A program made the position numbers and the translations under genes. Below are positions 1-6,574 of a stretch of DNA of 14,802 nucleotides, one piece after another. The notes below the pieces were generated by a model. The model was not told the DNA's origin. It made no database searches and worked only from the letters and a program-made list of their open reading frames with translations. Origin of the DNA: an uncultured Clostridia bacterium (lineage in GTDB: Bacteria > Bacillota > Clostridia > TANB77 > CAG-508); the NCBI GenBank assembly GCA_948663505.1, contig CAPNAQ010000028.1, positions 1-14,802 on the forward strand, read 5' to 3'. The stretch's first letter is position 1. Each line of letters begins with the position of its first letter.

Positions 1-134
1 TAGAAGAAAAGCAAAAAGAAGCAAGAGAGCAAATAGAGGAATATGCAAGTTTTGATGAAATAAAAGATATAGAGAAGTTAAGTAAATACACAATAGTATC
101 AATAAATGATAAACTTTATATTGAGAAAATTTAG
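1..134 (+). pseudogene. C-terminal fragment of an unrecognised, probably phage-derived protein
   Basis: Bases 3-131 read open from the window edge to a stop at 132-134 and encode 43 residues: a charged stretch (EEKQKEAREQIEEYASFDEI) and then the ending SINDKLYIEKI. The start lies outside the window, so length and domains cannot be judged. The debris downstream (a broken tail-fibre-like gene) makes a phage origin plausible but unproven. A 17-residue ORF at 167-220 (MKIHKSETVDDLREHLL) follows; it may be another scrap of the same region. I cannot name a family for either. Confidence 0.4.
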
Positions 135-286
135 ATATAAAAGAAGAGGAAAAAGGAAAAATACAAATGAAAATACATAAATCTGAAACTGTTGATGATC
201 TAAGAGAGCACTTACTTTAGTAAAATAATAATTCATAAAGCAAGGGATGAAACGTTATAATAAAAAGCAAAAAATATAGAGGATAA

Positions 287-752
287 AAAACAGTAACAAT
301 AGATAAAGAAGAATATGAAATTTTAAAAAGTACTGTCTCAAGTTTAACAAGTACAGTTGACAATTTAAAAACAGATGTAGATAATTTGAAAAATAGTGGT
401 GGAGGGACAAGCAATTCTAGTATTACAAGCTTATATAAAGGAAAATTTCAAAATGAAGATCAAATTGCGACTTTAAGTAATGCATATACAAATTATGATA
501 TGTTAATTTTTACAGTAGTAGGAACTGAGGCTGAATATCAGGCTCATTATGAAACTGTATTAATGCTAAAGATATAATAAGAAATTTAAATAAGATATAT
601 GAAGCTACAATTGACAGAGGGTATACAAATGATGAATTTCCAGGATCAATAAAATTTATTTTTCATCTACTACTAAGTTAAAAATACGTTTTGTAGATAA
701 TGCTGGTTTTGAGTAGGTTTATGTAGAAAAGATATATGGTGTAAAATTTTAA
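287..752 (+). pseudogene. Decayed phage tail-fibre/baseplate-like gene
   Basis: Three reading frames join into one protein-like sequence. The first (287-577) starts in a short coiled coil (EEYEILKSTVSSLTSTVDNL) and a Gly/Ser hinge, then runs into LYKGKFQNEDQIATLSNAYT and NYDMLIFTVVGTEAEYQ, a pattern I associate with C-terminal domains of clostridial phage structural proteins. After LMLK one A is missing; the next frame continues DIIRNLNKIYEATIDRGYTN. A T is then missing in a T run near 661, and the next frame gives SSTTKLKIRFVDNAGFE, a TAG at 714-716, then VYVEKIYGVKF and a final stop at 750-752. No ATG with a ribosome site remains at the 5' end. Two deletions plus a nonsense codon indicate real decay. 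The family assignment is from memory and moderate in strength. Confidence 0.6.
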
Positions 753-777
753 CAATAATTAGGATAAAAAATATAAA
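749..777 (+). promoter_or_regulatory. Sigma-A-type promoter of the cation exchanger gene
   Basis: TTAACA at 749-754 and TATAAA at 772-777 are separated by 17 bases. Transcription would start near 784, about 25 bases before the ATG at 809. A GAGGA ribosome site (796-800) sits 8 bases before that ATG. The -35 box overlaps the stop codon of the decayed phage gene. Confidence 0.45.
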
Positions 778-808
778 ATTGGGCAAATTAAAAAAGAGGA
801 GAAAATGA

Positions 809-1651
809 ATGTTATTGGAAGTCATAAAATTTATAATGTACTCAATTTTAATAGTAATAATATCTAAATATATACTTGTAAGTACACTAAGAAAATTAGC
901 AGAAAACTTAAACTTAAAAGCAAAAACTGTAGGAGATATAGCAGGATATGCAACGTCAGTACCAGAATTTTTGACAATTACAACATCAAGTATAAGAGGA
1001 TTATCAGGAGCAAGTATATATAATATATTAAGTTCAAATATAATAAATTTAATTCAATACCTAGGAGCAATAATATTAAATAAGAACTCAAAAAAATTAA
1101 AAAATAAAGCAATTAAAATAGATTTGTTTTTAGTAATAGCAACTATAGTAATACCAATAGTATTATTAAAGTTTAATATAGAATTAGATTTATTTTTAGT
1201 GCCTGCATTTATAATTTTATATGTATTTTTTAGATTTCTAAATAACAATGTTCATAAATTATACTTACAAAAAGAAGATAAGGAACTGGAAAAGGAAATA
1301 GAAAAAGAGAGAAGATGGGAAAAAGGTAACAAAAGAAAAACTATAAAGTATTGTACAATACTAATTTTTACAGGTATTTTACTATTTGTAATAGGAGAAT
1401 TATTGGGAAATACACTTGAAAATTTATGCAATATATTTGATGTATCTGAAATTATTGTTGGAATTTTATTAGGATTTATGACAAGTTTACCAGAACTTAT
1501 AACATTTTTTGAATCACAAAAACATCATAAAAGTAATTCTGATGATATGTTGGGTGTTGTTGAGGCTACCAATAATTTATTAACTTCTAATATATTAAAT
1601 TTATTTGCTATACAAACAATTGGAATTGTAATAGTTGGTATCTTAAAATAA
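809..1651 (+). CDS. Sodium/calcium exchanger family (CaCA) membrane protein
   Basis: A 280-residue integral membrane protein predicted to exchange Ca2+ (or another divalent cation) for Na+ or H+ across the cell membrane. It shows the two inverted alpha repeats that define the CaCA family: residues about 40-85 contain GYATSVPEF followed by SIYNILSSNIIN, and residues about 210-265 contain GFMTSLPELITFF followed by EATNNLLTSNILN. The acidic residues of both TS(V/L)PE motifs (Glu53 and Glu229) are present; these bind cation in characterised members. The repeats are joined by hydrophobic segments and a long charged cytoplasmic loop (about 150-180, KEDKELEKEIEKERRWEKG). It is somewhat shorter than YrbG-type exchangers (about 320). 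The ATG at 809 is preferred over the out-of-frame ATG at 805 because GAGGA is well spaced from it. It appears to be a single-gene unit with its own promoter and terminator. Ion specificity cannot be told from sequence. Confidence 0.8.
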   Translation: MLLEVIKFIMYSILIVIISKYILVSTLRKLAENLNLKAKTVGDIAGYATSVPEFLTITTSSIRGLSGASIYNILSSNIINLIQYLGAIILNKNSKKLKNKAIKIDLFLVIATIVIPIVLLKFNIELDLFLVPAFIILYVFFRFLNNNVHKLYLQKEDKELEKEIEKERRWEKGNKRKTIKYCTILIFTGILLFVIGELLGNTLENLCNIFDVSEIIVGILLGFMTSLPELITFFESQKHHKSNSDDMLGVVEATNNLLTSNILNLFAIQTIGIVIVGILK

Positions 1652-1661
1652 AATTATAAAA

Positions 1662-1693
1662 ATGTATTTCACAAATTAGAAATATGTTTTTTT
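1662..1693 (+). terminator. Intrinsic terminator after the exchanger gene
   Basis: ATGTATTTC (1662-1670) pairs with GAAATATGT (1679-1687), including two G-U pairs, around an 8-base loop, and a run of seven Ts (1687-1693) follows. The stem is AT-rich and therefore weak, but it sits 11 bases after the stop codon. Confidence 0.5.
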
Positions 1694-1706
1694 ATATTAT
1701 AGGAAA

Positions 1707-1793
1707 GTTCTCCAAACTTCATATAATATAAAATATTCTACAGAAAATTGCTTCCCAATTTTTGCAGGAGAACAAAGACGAGGCATGCAAAGA
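1707..1793 (+). other. Mutually exclusive hairpins upstream of the hrcA promoter
   Basis: Two hairpins overlap: AAAATTG (1744-1750) with CAATTTT (1756-1762), and TTTTTGCA (1759-1766) with TGCAAAGA (1786-1793, one G-U). In addition GTTCTCC (1707-1713) is complementary to GGAGAAC (1767-1773), which lies in the loop of the second hairpin, so a pseudoknot or a switch is conceivable. No ORF of note lies here, and I do not recognise a known riboswitch family. Whether it is transcribed, and from which strand, is unknown. Confidence 0.3.
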
Positions 1794-1826
1794 AACTAAC
1801 AGTTCACAAAAAATTCACAAAAATTT

Positions 1827-1853
1827 TTAGCAAAATGTATTGACAAGTGCTAA
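1827..1853 (+). promoter_or_regulatory. Upstream CIRCE-like HrcA operator (overlaps -35)
   Basis: TTAGCAAAA (1827-1835), nine bases, then AAGTGCTAA (1845-1853). Against the CIRCE consensus TTAGCACTC-N9-GAGTGCTAA the left half matches 6 of 9 and the right half 8 of 9, with the exact N9 spacing. It covers the -35 hexamer at 1840-1845, so HrcA bound here would block RNA polymerase directly. Confidence 0.6.
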
Positions 1854-1868
1854 AAAAGGATATAATAT
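1840..1868 (+). promoter_or_regulatory. Sigma-A promoter of the hrcA operon
   Basis: Perfect -35 TTGACA (1840-1845). The -10 is TATAAT at 1861-1866 (15-base spacer) or, with the ideal 17-base spacer, TAATAT at 1863-1868. Transcription would start around 1873, just upstream of the second CIRCE. Confidence 0.75.
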
Positions 1869-1877
1869 ATACAAAGA

Positions 1878-1904
1878 TTAGCAATCAATAATATAGACTG
1901 CTAA
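1878..1904 (+). promoter_or_regulatory. Downstream CIRCE operator in the hrcA leader
   Basis: TTAGCAATC (1878-1886), N9, GACTGCTAA (1896-1904). Each half differs from the CIRCE consensus at one position, so 16 of 18 bases match, and the halves are symmetric at 8 of 9 positions. CIRCE is the binding site of HrcA, which is released from it on heat shock when GroE is titrated. The site ends just before the hrcA ribosome site (GAGGTG, 1908-1913). Confidence 0.9.
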
Positions 1905-1918
1905 AAAGAGGTGAAAAA

Positions 1919-2926
1919 ATGCTAGAAGAAAGAAAAAAGAAAGTACTACAAGCCATAGTAGAAGAATATATAAATACAGCAGAGCCTGTAAGTTCTAGCG
2001 CAATAACAAATAATTATGAATTAAACTATAGCAGTGCAACAATAAGAAATGAAATGGCAGATTTAGAAAAGTCAGGATATTTAGAAAAAACACATACATC
2101 AAGTGGGAGAATACCATCAGAAAAGGGCTATAGATATTACGTAGATGAATTACTAAAAGATGATAATATAAGTTTAGAAGAAATAAACTATATAAGCAAT
2201 AAGTTAGAAACAAAAGTAAATGAAATTGAAGAATTAACCAAAATTACAACAACAACAATATCGGAAATAACACATTATACAACATTAGCAATAGGACCAA
2301 GTAATCAGAACTTATTAATAGAAGAAATAAAATTTGTATTGTTGGGACCAAGAATGTTAATGGCAATAATTCTAACAAATACAGGCATGGTAAAAGAAAC
2401 CATAATAAAATTTGATGAAGACATAACAGAGAAGCAAGTTGAAACAATAAACTATATGTTTAATCAAAAATTAAAAGGTCAATCACTAGAAATAATAGAT
2501 AGACCATTAGAAGAATATTTAATAAATGAATTGAAATATAGTGTAAAGGTAATTAGACCAATTATAGAACAAATAAAAAAAGTTATATCAGAAGATAGAA
2601 AACTATATTTAGAAGGAACAAATAGAGCTTTCGATTTGCCTGAATTTAACAGTTTAACAGTTGCTAAAAATTTTGTAAACATAATAGATGAAAAAGATTT
2701 AATGGCAGACATTTTAAATTCAGGATTTGCCAAAGACATAAATGTGTATATTGGAGATGAAAACGAAAAACAAGAACTTAAAGATTTTAGCATTATTACA
2801 TTTAAACATAGAGTTGGTGATAAAGATTTAGGAACAATAGGAATAATAGGACCAAAAAGAATGAATTATTCAAAAGTCATTTCAGTTATGAAATATATAA
2901 ACAAAAAATTAAAAGATGTTGAATAG
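1919..2926 (+). CDS. hrcA: Heat-inducible transcription repressor HrcA
   Basis: A 335-residue repressor of class I heat-shock genes, close to the usual family length (about 340). Residues about 1-75 form the winged helix DNA-binding domain, with the family pattern EYINTAEPVSS, SATIRNEMADLE and GYLEKTHTSSGRIPSEKGYR. The rest is the GAF-like domain with the dimerisation insert. The C-terminal half carries the family-typical ending (VGDKDLGTIGIIGPKRMNYS, then KVISVMKYI). The protein binds CIRCE and is kept active by GroEL. As the first gene behind two CIRCE sites, it is expected to repress its own operon. The start is fixed by GAGGTG five bases before the ATG. It is followed 54 bases later by grpE. 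Confidence 0.97.
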   Translation: MLEERKKKVLQAIVEEYINTAEPVSSSAITNNYELNYSSATIRNEMADLEKSGYLEKTHTSSGRIPSEKGYRYYVDELLKDDNISLEEINYISNKLETKVNEIEELTKITTTTISEITHYTTLAIGPSNQNLLIEEIKFVLLGPRMLMAIILTNTGMVKETIIKFDEDITEKQVETINYMFNQKLKGQSLEIIDRPLEEYLINELKYSVKVIRPIIEQIKKVISEDRKLYLEGTNRAFDLPEFNSLTVAKNFVNIIDEKDLMADILNSGFAKDINVYIGDENEKQELKDFSIITFKHRVGDKDLGTIGIIGPKRMNYSKVISVMKYINKKLKDVE

Positions 2927-2980
2927 TCAAAGTTAAAAATCATATGTCAGAAGTACGATGATAGAAATAGGAGGTATAAA

Positions 2981-3484
2981 ATGTCAGAAAAAGAAGAAAA
3001 ACAAAATTCAGAAAAAGAAAAAAGTGATGAAATACAAAAAGAAAAAAGTGAAATACAACTTAAACAACAAGAATTAGATGATTTGACAGACAGATATAAA
3101 AGAATATTAGCTGAATTTGAAAATCATAAAAAAAGAAGCCAAAAAGAAAGAGAAGGATTATATAATTCAATATTAGGAGACATAGTAGAAGTAATTCTTC
3201 CAATATTAGATAATCTTGAAAATGCAGCAAGAGTTGAAACAACAGATGAAAATTATAAAAAAGGAATTGAGCTTGTATTAAAACAATTTCAAGATGTACT
3301 TAAAACTAAAGGCATAGAAGAAATAAAAGCTCTTGGAGAAACTTTTGATCCAGAAATTCATGAAGCTGTTAGCAGTGTTCAAGATGATACTAAAGGTGAA
3401 AAGGAAATTGTGCAAGAATATAGAAAAGGCTATAAGATAGGAACAAAGGTTGTTAGACATTCAATGGTTGTTGTCGCTAACTAA
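2981..3484 (+). CDS. grpE: Nucleotide exchange factor GrpE
   Basis: A 167-residue cofactor that releases ADP from DnaK. Residues about 1-30 are a charged, disordered head (many Glu/Lys); residues about 30-65 are the long dimerising coiled coil (LDDLTDRYKRILAEFENHKK); then come the four-helix region (VEVILPILDNLENA) and the C-terminal beta domain with the family signature KGYKIGTKVVRHSMVVV. It is slightly shorter than the B. subtilis or E. coli proteins because of a short head. AGGAGG sits just upstream of the ATG. It should be co-transcribed with hrcA, with possible attenuation at the hairpin about 40 bases after its stop. Confidence 0.97.
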   Translation: MSEKEEKQNSEKEKSDEIQKEKSEIQLKQQELDDLTDRYKRILAEFENHKKRSQKEREGLYNSILGDIVEVILPILDNLENAARVETTDENYKKGIELVLKQFQDVLKTKGIEEIKALGETFDPEIHEAVSSVQDDTKGEKEIVQEYRKGYKIGTKVVRHSMVVVAN

Positions 3485-3523
3485 AAACATATTCTAAGCA
3501 GCTATTACTTCGTTAAACTGAAT

Positions 3524-3565
3524 AAAAATTTTTTCGATGTATAAATTACTATCTCAAAAATTTTT
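3524..3565 (+). repeat. Hairpin repeat, copy 1 (after grpE)
   Basis: AAAAATTTTT (3524-3533) pairs with AAAAATTTTT (3556-3565) around a loop starting TCGATGTATAAA and ending TACTATCTC. The same loop, with a different but still fully paired stem, occurs after dnaK at 6251-6294. Flanking bases just upstream are also alike (CGTTAAACT here, CATTAAGCT there). With U runs in the 3' arm it may act as a partial terminator or an RNA-stability element inside the operon. Confidence 0.55.
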
Positions 3566-3567
3566 AC

Positions 3568-3597
3568 TTGTTTGCCTCGTAATATACTACTTATAAT
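3568..3597 (+). promoter_or_regulatory. Possible internal promoter before the CYTH gene
   Basis: TTGTTT (3568-3573), an 18-base spacer and a perfect TATAAT (3592-3597) lie right after the hairpin repeat and 43 bases before the CYTH gene. This could give the CYTH-dnaK part of the cluster HrcA-independent basal transcription. No CIRCE is visible here. Confidence 0.4.
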
Positions 3598-3639
3598 CCA
3601 TTTTTAAGAATATCTAGTAAAAAGGGGAAAAGCAAAAAA

Positions 3640-4230
3640 ATGAAACAGGAAATAGAAAGAAAATATGCAGTTAAGTATTTGCCAGAAAATTTAGAAATAG
3701 AAAAAATTGTAGATATTAAGCAAGCTTTTACATACAGAGATGAAAATACAATTATAAGAGTTAGAAAAGTACAAGAAAAATATCCTAAAATTCAAACAAA
3801 TTATATATATACAGTAAAGACAAAAGGTGACATTCAATATGATAATAAATATACAGTAGGAAAAAAATATGAAATTGAAAATAAAATACCAAAAGAAATG
3901 TATGAGGAACTAATAAAGAAAAATATTAGTAACATAATAAATAAAACAAGAATTAATATTCCAATTCAAGAAAACCTTAAGGTTGAAATTGACGTATATA
4001 AAGATTATTTAGACGGATTATTAACAGCAGAAATTGAGTTTCAAAGTGAAGAAGAAGCAAATAATTTTCACAAACCAAATTGGTTAGGTGAAGAATTAGG
4101 ATATAAAGTACTATCTAACAGAAAATTAGCAGAAATGACTAAAGAGGAATGGAAACAAAAAGTTACAAAAGAATTTATAGAAAATAATAAAGAAATAATC
4201 CAACAATTAAAAAAGGATTATAAAATATAG
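3640..4230 (+). CDS. CYTH-domain protein (triphosphate-tunnel enzyme family)
   Basis: A 196-residue soluble protein of the CYTH / triphosphate tunnel metalloenzyme superfamily, whose members hydrolyse inorganic triphosphate or thiamine triphosphate, or cyclise ATP. The N-terminal EIERK signature (residues 4-8) is intact. Alternating basic and acidic strands follow, as expected for a tunnel barrel: TIIRVRK (about 36-43), YTVKTKG, KYEIENKIP (a second charged Glu strand), NKTRINI, LKVEIDVYKDYLDGL and TAEIEFQSEEEA, then the C-terminal SNRKLAEM. The ATG at 3640 lies 12 bases after AAGGGG, a rather long spacing, but it directly precedes the signature. The gene sits between grpE and dnaK, which is not the standard arrangement. 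The substrate is unknown; a tripolyphosphatase or ThTPase-like role is more likely than adenylate cyclase in such an organism, but that is inference. Confidence 0.85.
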   Translation: MKQEIERKYAVKYLPENLEIEKIVDIKQAFTYRDENTIIRVRKVQEKYPKIQTNYIYTVKTKGDIQYDNKYTVGKKYEIENKIPKEMYEELIKKNISNIINKTRINIPIQENLKVEIDVYKDYLDGLLTAEIEFQSEEEANNFHKPNWLGEELGYKVLSNRKLAEMTKEEWKQKVTKEFIENNKEIIQQLKKDYKI

Positions 4231-4277
4231 TTATTAATTTAAAAAAATATAAAATAAGCGAAAAGGCTTCAGAGACA

Positions 4278-4336
4278 AGATTTGGCAGACAAAAAATTCG
4301 GAGAATTTTTAGGATGACGATGAACGAAGCGAAGCG
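4278..4336 (+). repeat. Modular repeat element, copy A (dnaK leader)
   Basis: 5' module AGATTTGGCAGAC (4278-4290), a small hairpin AAAAATTC-GGA-GAATTTTT (4292-4310), and 3' module GGATGACGATGAA...CGAAGCG (4312-4336). The same 5' and 3' modules, with other hairpins between them, recur at 6306-6557. The 3' module runs straight into the dnaK ribosome site (AAAGGAAG, 4342-4349). Confidence 0.7.
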
Positions 4337-4357
4337 AAGAGAAAGGAAGATTTTAAA

Positions 4358-6211
4358 ATGGGAAAAATTATAGGAATTGACTTAGGAACAACAAATTCAT
4401 GTGTATCAGTAATGGAAGGAGGAGAACCAGTAGTAATACCAAATGCAGAAGGAAACAGAACAACACCATCAGTAGTAGGATTCTCCAAAAATGGAGAAAG
4501 ACTAATAGGGCAAATAGCAAAACGTCAAGCAGTAACAAACCCTGACAACACAGTAATATCAATAAAGAGAAAAATGGGAACAGCAGATAAAGTAACAATA
4601 GAAGCAGACAAATTTTCACCACAAGAAATATCAGCAATGATATTACAAAAACTAAAAGCAGATGCTGAAAATTATTTAGGACAAAAAGTAACACAAGCAG
4701 TTATAACAGTACCAGCATATTTTAATGATAGTCAAAGACAAGCAACAAAAGACGCAGGAAAAATAGCGGGACTAGAAGTATTAAGAATAATAAATGAACC
4801 AACAGCAGCAGCTTTAGCATATGGAATGGATAAAGAACAAGATCAAAAAATATTAATATATGACTTAGGAGGAGGAACATTTGACGTATCAATATTAGAT
4901 ATAGGTGATGGAGTGTTTGAAGTTTTATCTACGAGTGGAAATACACACTTAGGTGGAGATGACTTTGACAATGCTATTATAGATTACTTAGTAGATGAAT
5001 TTAAAAAATCAAATGGAATTGACTTAAAAGCAGACAAAATGGCAATGCAAAGATTAAAAGAAGCTGCAGAAAAAGCTAAAATAGAATTATCAGGAATGCA
5101 ACAAACACAAATAAATTTACCATTTATTACAGCTGATTCAACAGGACCAAAACATTTAGATATTACATTAACAAGAGCTAAATTTGAAGAATTAATTCAT
5201 GATTTAGTAGAAGCCACAGCAGGACCAGTAAATCAAGCATTAAAAGATGCAGGCTTATCATCAAGTGATATTCATAAAGTATTATTAGTTGGAGGTTCAA
5301 CAAGAGTACCAGCAGTTCAAGAAGTTGTTAAGAGAATAACAGGAAAAGAACCAGATAAAGGAATAAACCCAGATGAATGTGTTGCAGTTGGTGCAGCAAT
5401 ACAAGGTGGTGTATTATCAGGAGATGTAAAAGATTTAGTATTACTTGATGTAACACCATTATCATTAGGAATTGAAACATATGGAGGAGTATTTACAAAA
5501 TTAATCGAAAGAAATACAACAATACCAACTAAAAAATCACAAATATTCTCAACAGCAGCAGATGGTCAAACATCAGTAGAAGTTCACGTATTACAAGGTG
5601 AAAGAGAAATGGCAGCATATAACAAAACATTAGGAAGATTCCAATTAACAGGAATACCAGCAGCACCAAGAGGAGTACCACAAATTGAAGTTACATTTGA
5701 CATAGATGCAAATGGTATAGTTCATGTATCTGCAAAAGATATGGCAACAGGAAATAGTCAAGATGTATCTATTACAGCTTCAACAAATCTAACAGATGAA
5801 GATATTGATAAAGCAGTAAAAGATGCAGAAGCACATGCAGAAGAAGATAAAAAGAAAAAAGAAGAAATTGAAGTTAAAAATAATGCTGAAAGTTTATTAT
5901 ATAATAGCGAAAAAACATTAAAAGATTTGGGAGATAAAATAAGTGGAGAAGAAAAAGCTAAAGTTGAAACAGAAATAGATAATACTAAAAAAGCATTAGA
6001 AACAAATGATACAGAAAAAATTAAAGAAGCTACAGAAAAACTAACAAAAGTATTTTATGATATGTCAGAGCAATTATATAAAAATGCAAATCCAAATGGA
6101 GCTGAAGGTGCAGGATTTAACCCAAATTCAACAGCAGGAGATAACAATGATTCAAATGGTGATAATGGAAATGTATATGATGCAGATTATAAAGTAGAAG
6201 ATGATAAATAA
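4358..6211 (+). CDS. dnaK: Molecular chaperone DnaK (Hsp70)
   Basis: A 617-residue ATP-dependent chaperone of the cytosol. The nucleotide-binding domain spans residues 1 to about 360, with phosphate-1 IIGIDLGTTNSCV, NEPTAAALAYG, phosphate-2 IYDLGGGTFDVS (about 165) and adenosine motif VLLVGGSTRVPAVQ (about 310). The hydrophobic linker DLVLLDVTPLSLG lies at about 358. The substrate-binding beta domain (IERNTTIPTKKSQIF, GIPAAPRGVPQIEVTFDIDANGI) and a helical lid follow, then a low-complexity Asn/Gly/Asp tail ending DADYKVEDDK. The length fits Gram-positive DnaK. The ATG follows AAAGGAAG by about 9 bases. There is no CIRCE directly upstream, so control probably comes from the hrcA promoter, perhaps with an internal one. 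It works with GrpE and DnaJ encoded on either side. Confidence 0.99.
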   Translation: MGKIIGIDLGTTNSCVSVMEGGEPVVIPNAEGNRTTPSVVGFSKNGERLIGQIAKRQAVTNPDNTVISIKRKMGTADKVTIEADKFSPQEISAMILQKLKADAENYLGQKVTQAVITVPAYFNDSQRQATKDAGKIAGLEVLRIINEPTAAALAYGMDKEQDQKILIYDLGGGTFDVSILDIGDGVFEVLSTSGNTHLGGDDFDNAIIDYLVDEFKKSNGIDLKADKMAMQRLKEAAEKAKIELSGMQQTQINLPFITADSTGPKHLDITLTRAKFEELIHDLVEATAGPVNQALKDAGLSSSDIHKVLLVGGSTRVPAVQEVVKRITGKEPDKGINPDECVAVGAAIQGGVLSGDVKDLVLLDVTPLSLGIETYGGVFTKLIERNTTIPTKKSQIFSTAADGQTSVEVHVLQGEREMAAYNKTLGRFQLTGIPAAPRGVPQIEVTFDIDANGIVHVSAKDMATGNSQDVSITASTNLTDEDIDKAVKDAEAHAEEDKKKKEEIEVKNNAESLLYNSEKTLKDLGDKISGEEKAKVETEIDNTKKALETNDTEKIKEATEKLTKVFYDMSEQLYKNANPNGAEGAGFNPNSTAGDNNDSNGDNGNVYDADYKVEDDK

Positions 6212-6250
6212 AATCAAATGAAAAACTTTGTTGAATGACATTAAGCTACG

Positions 6251-6294
6251 AAAAAATCTTTCGATATACAAAAAGTATTATCTTAAGATTTTTT
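6251..6294 (+). repeat. Hairpin repeat, copy 2 (after dnaK)
   Basis: AAAAAATCTT (6251-6260) pairs perfectly with AAGATTTTTT (6285-6294) around a 24-base loop that begins TCGATATACAAA and ends TATTATCTT. The loop matches that of the copy after grpE, while the stem bases differ yet remain paired. It lies 40 bases after the dnaK stop and ends in a U run, so it may also reduce read-through into the MazG-like gene and dnaJ. Confidence 0.6.
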
Positions 6295-6305
6295 CTTACA
6301 TAACA

Positions 6306-6400
6306 AGATTTGGCAGACGAAATTAAGATAGCTGTGTAAATAAGATGAGCTACAGATATCTTATGCAGAATTTATGAAATAAATTCTGTAACATTAGCTT
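6306..6400 (+). repeat. Modular repeat element, copy B with two inserted hairpins
   Basis: The 5' module AGATTTGGCAGACGAAATT (6306-6324) is followed not by the short hairpin of other copies but by two larger ones: AAGATAGCTGT (6325-6335) with ACAGATATCTT (6352-6362, one mismatch), and CAGAATTTA (6366-6374) with TAAATTCTG (6380-6388). The 3' module then begins at 6401, where the tandem 66-bp array starts. Confidence 0.6.
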
Positions 6401-6557
6401 GGATGACGATGAATGGAGCGAAGCGTCACCTAAGATTTGGCAGACGAAATTTTTGAAAAAAATTTTGGATGACGATGAATGGAGCGAAGCGTCACCTAAG
6501 ATTTGGCAGACGAAATTTTTGAAAAAAATTTTGGATGACGATGAATGGAGCGAAGCG
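6401..6557 (+). repeat. Tandem 66-bp repeat, two perfect units plus a partial third
   Basis: Unit 1 is 6401-6466 and unit 2 is 6467-6532; they are identical at all 66 positions. A 25-base partial unit (6533-6557) follows. Each unit holds the 3' module (GGATGACGATGAA, GGAGCGAAGCG), GTCACCTA, the 5' module (AGATTTGGCAGACGAAA) and a hairpin AAATTTTT-GAA-AAAAATTT. As 66 is a multiple of three, one frame stays open and reads a 22-residue repeat (DDDEWSEASPKIWQTKF...), but with a TTG start and no ribosome site. The array ends at the ribosome site of the MazG-like gene. Confidence 0.85.
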
Positions 6558-6574
6558 GAGAGAAAGGTGAAAAA

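Noticed and set aside
4231..4357. CIRCE element directly upstream of dnaK
   Set aside because: No TTAGCA...TGCTAA inverted repeat is present; the gap holds the modular repeat instead.
6401..6557. CRISPR array
   Set aside because: The 66-bp units are directly contiguous and identical, with no unique spacers and no cas genes.
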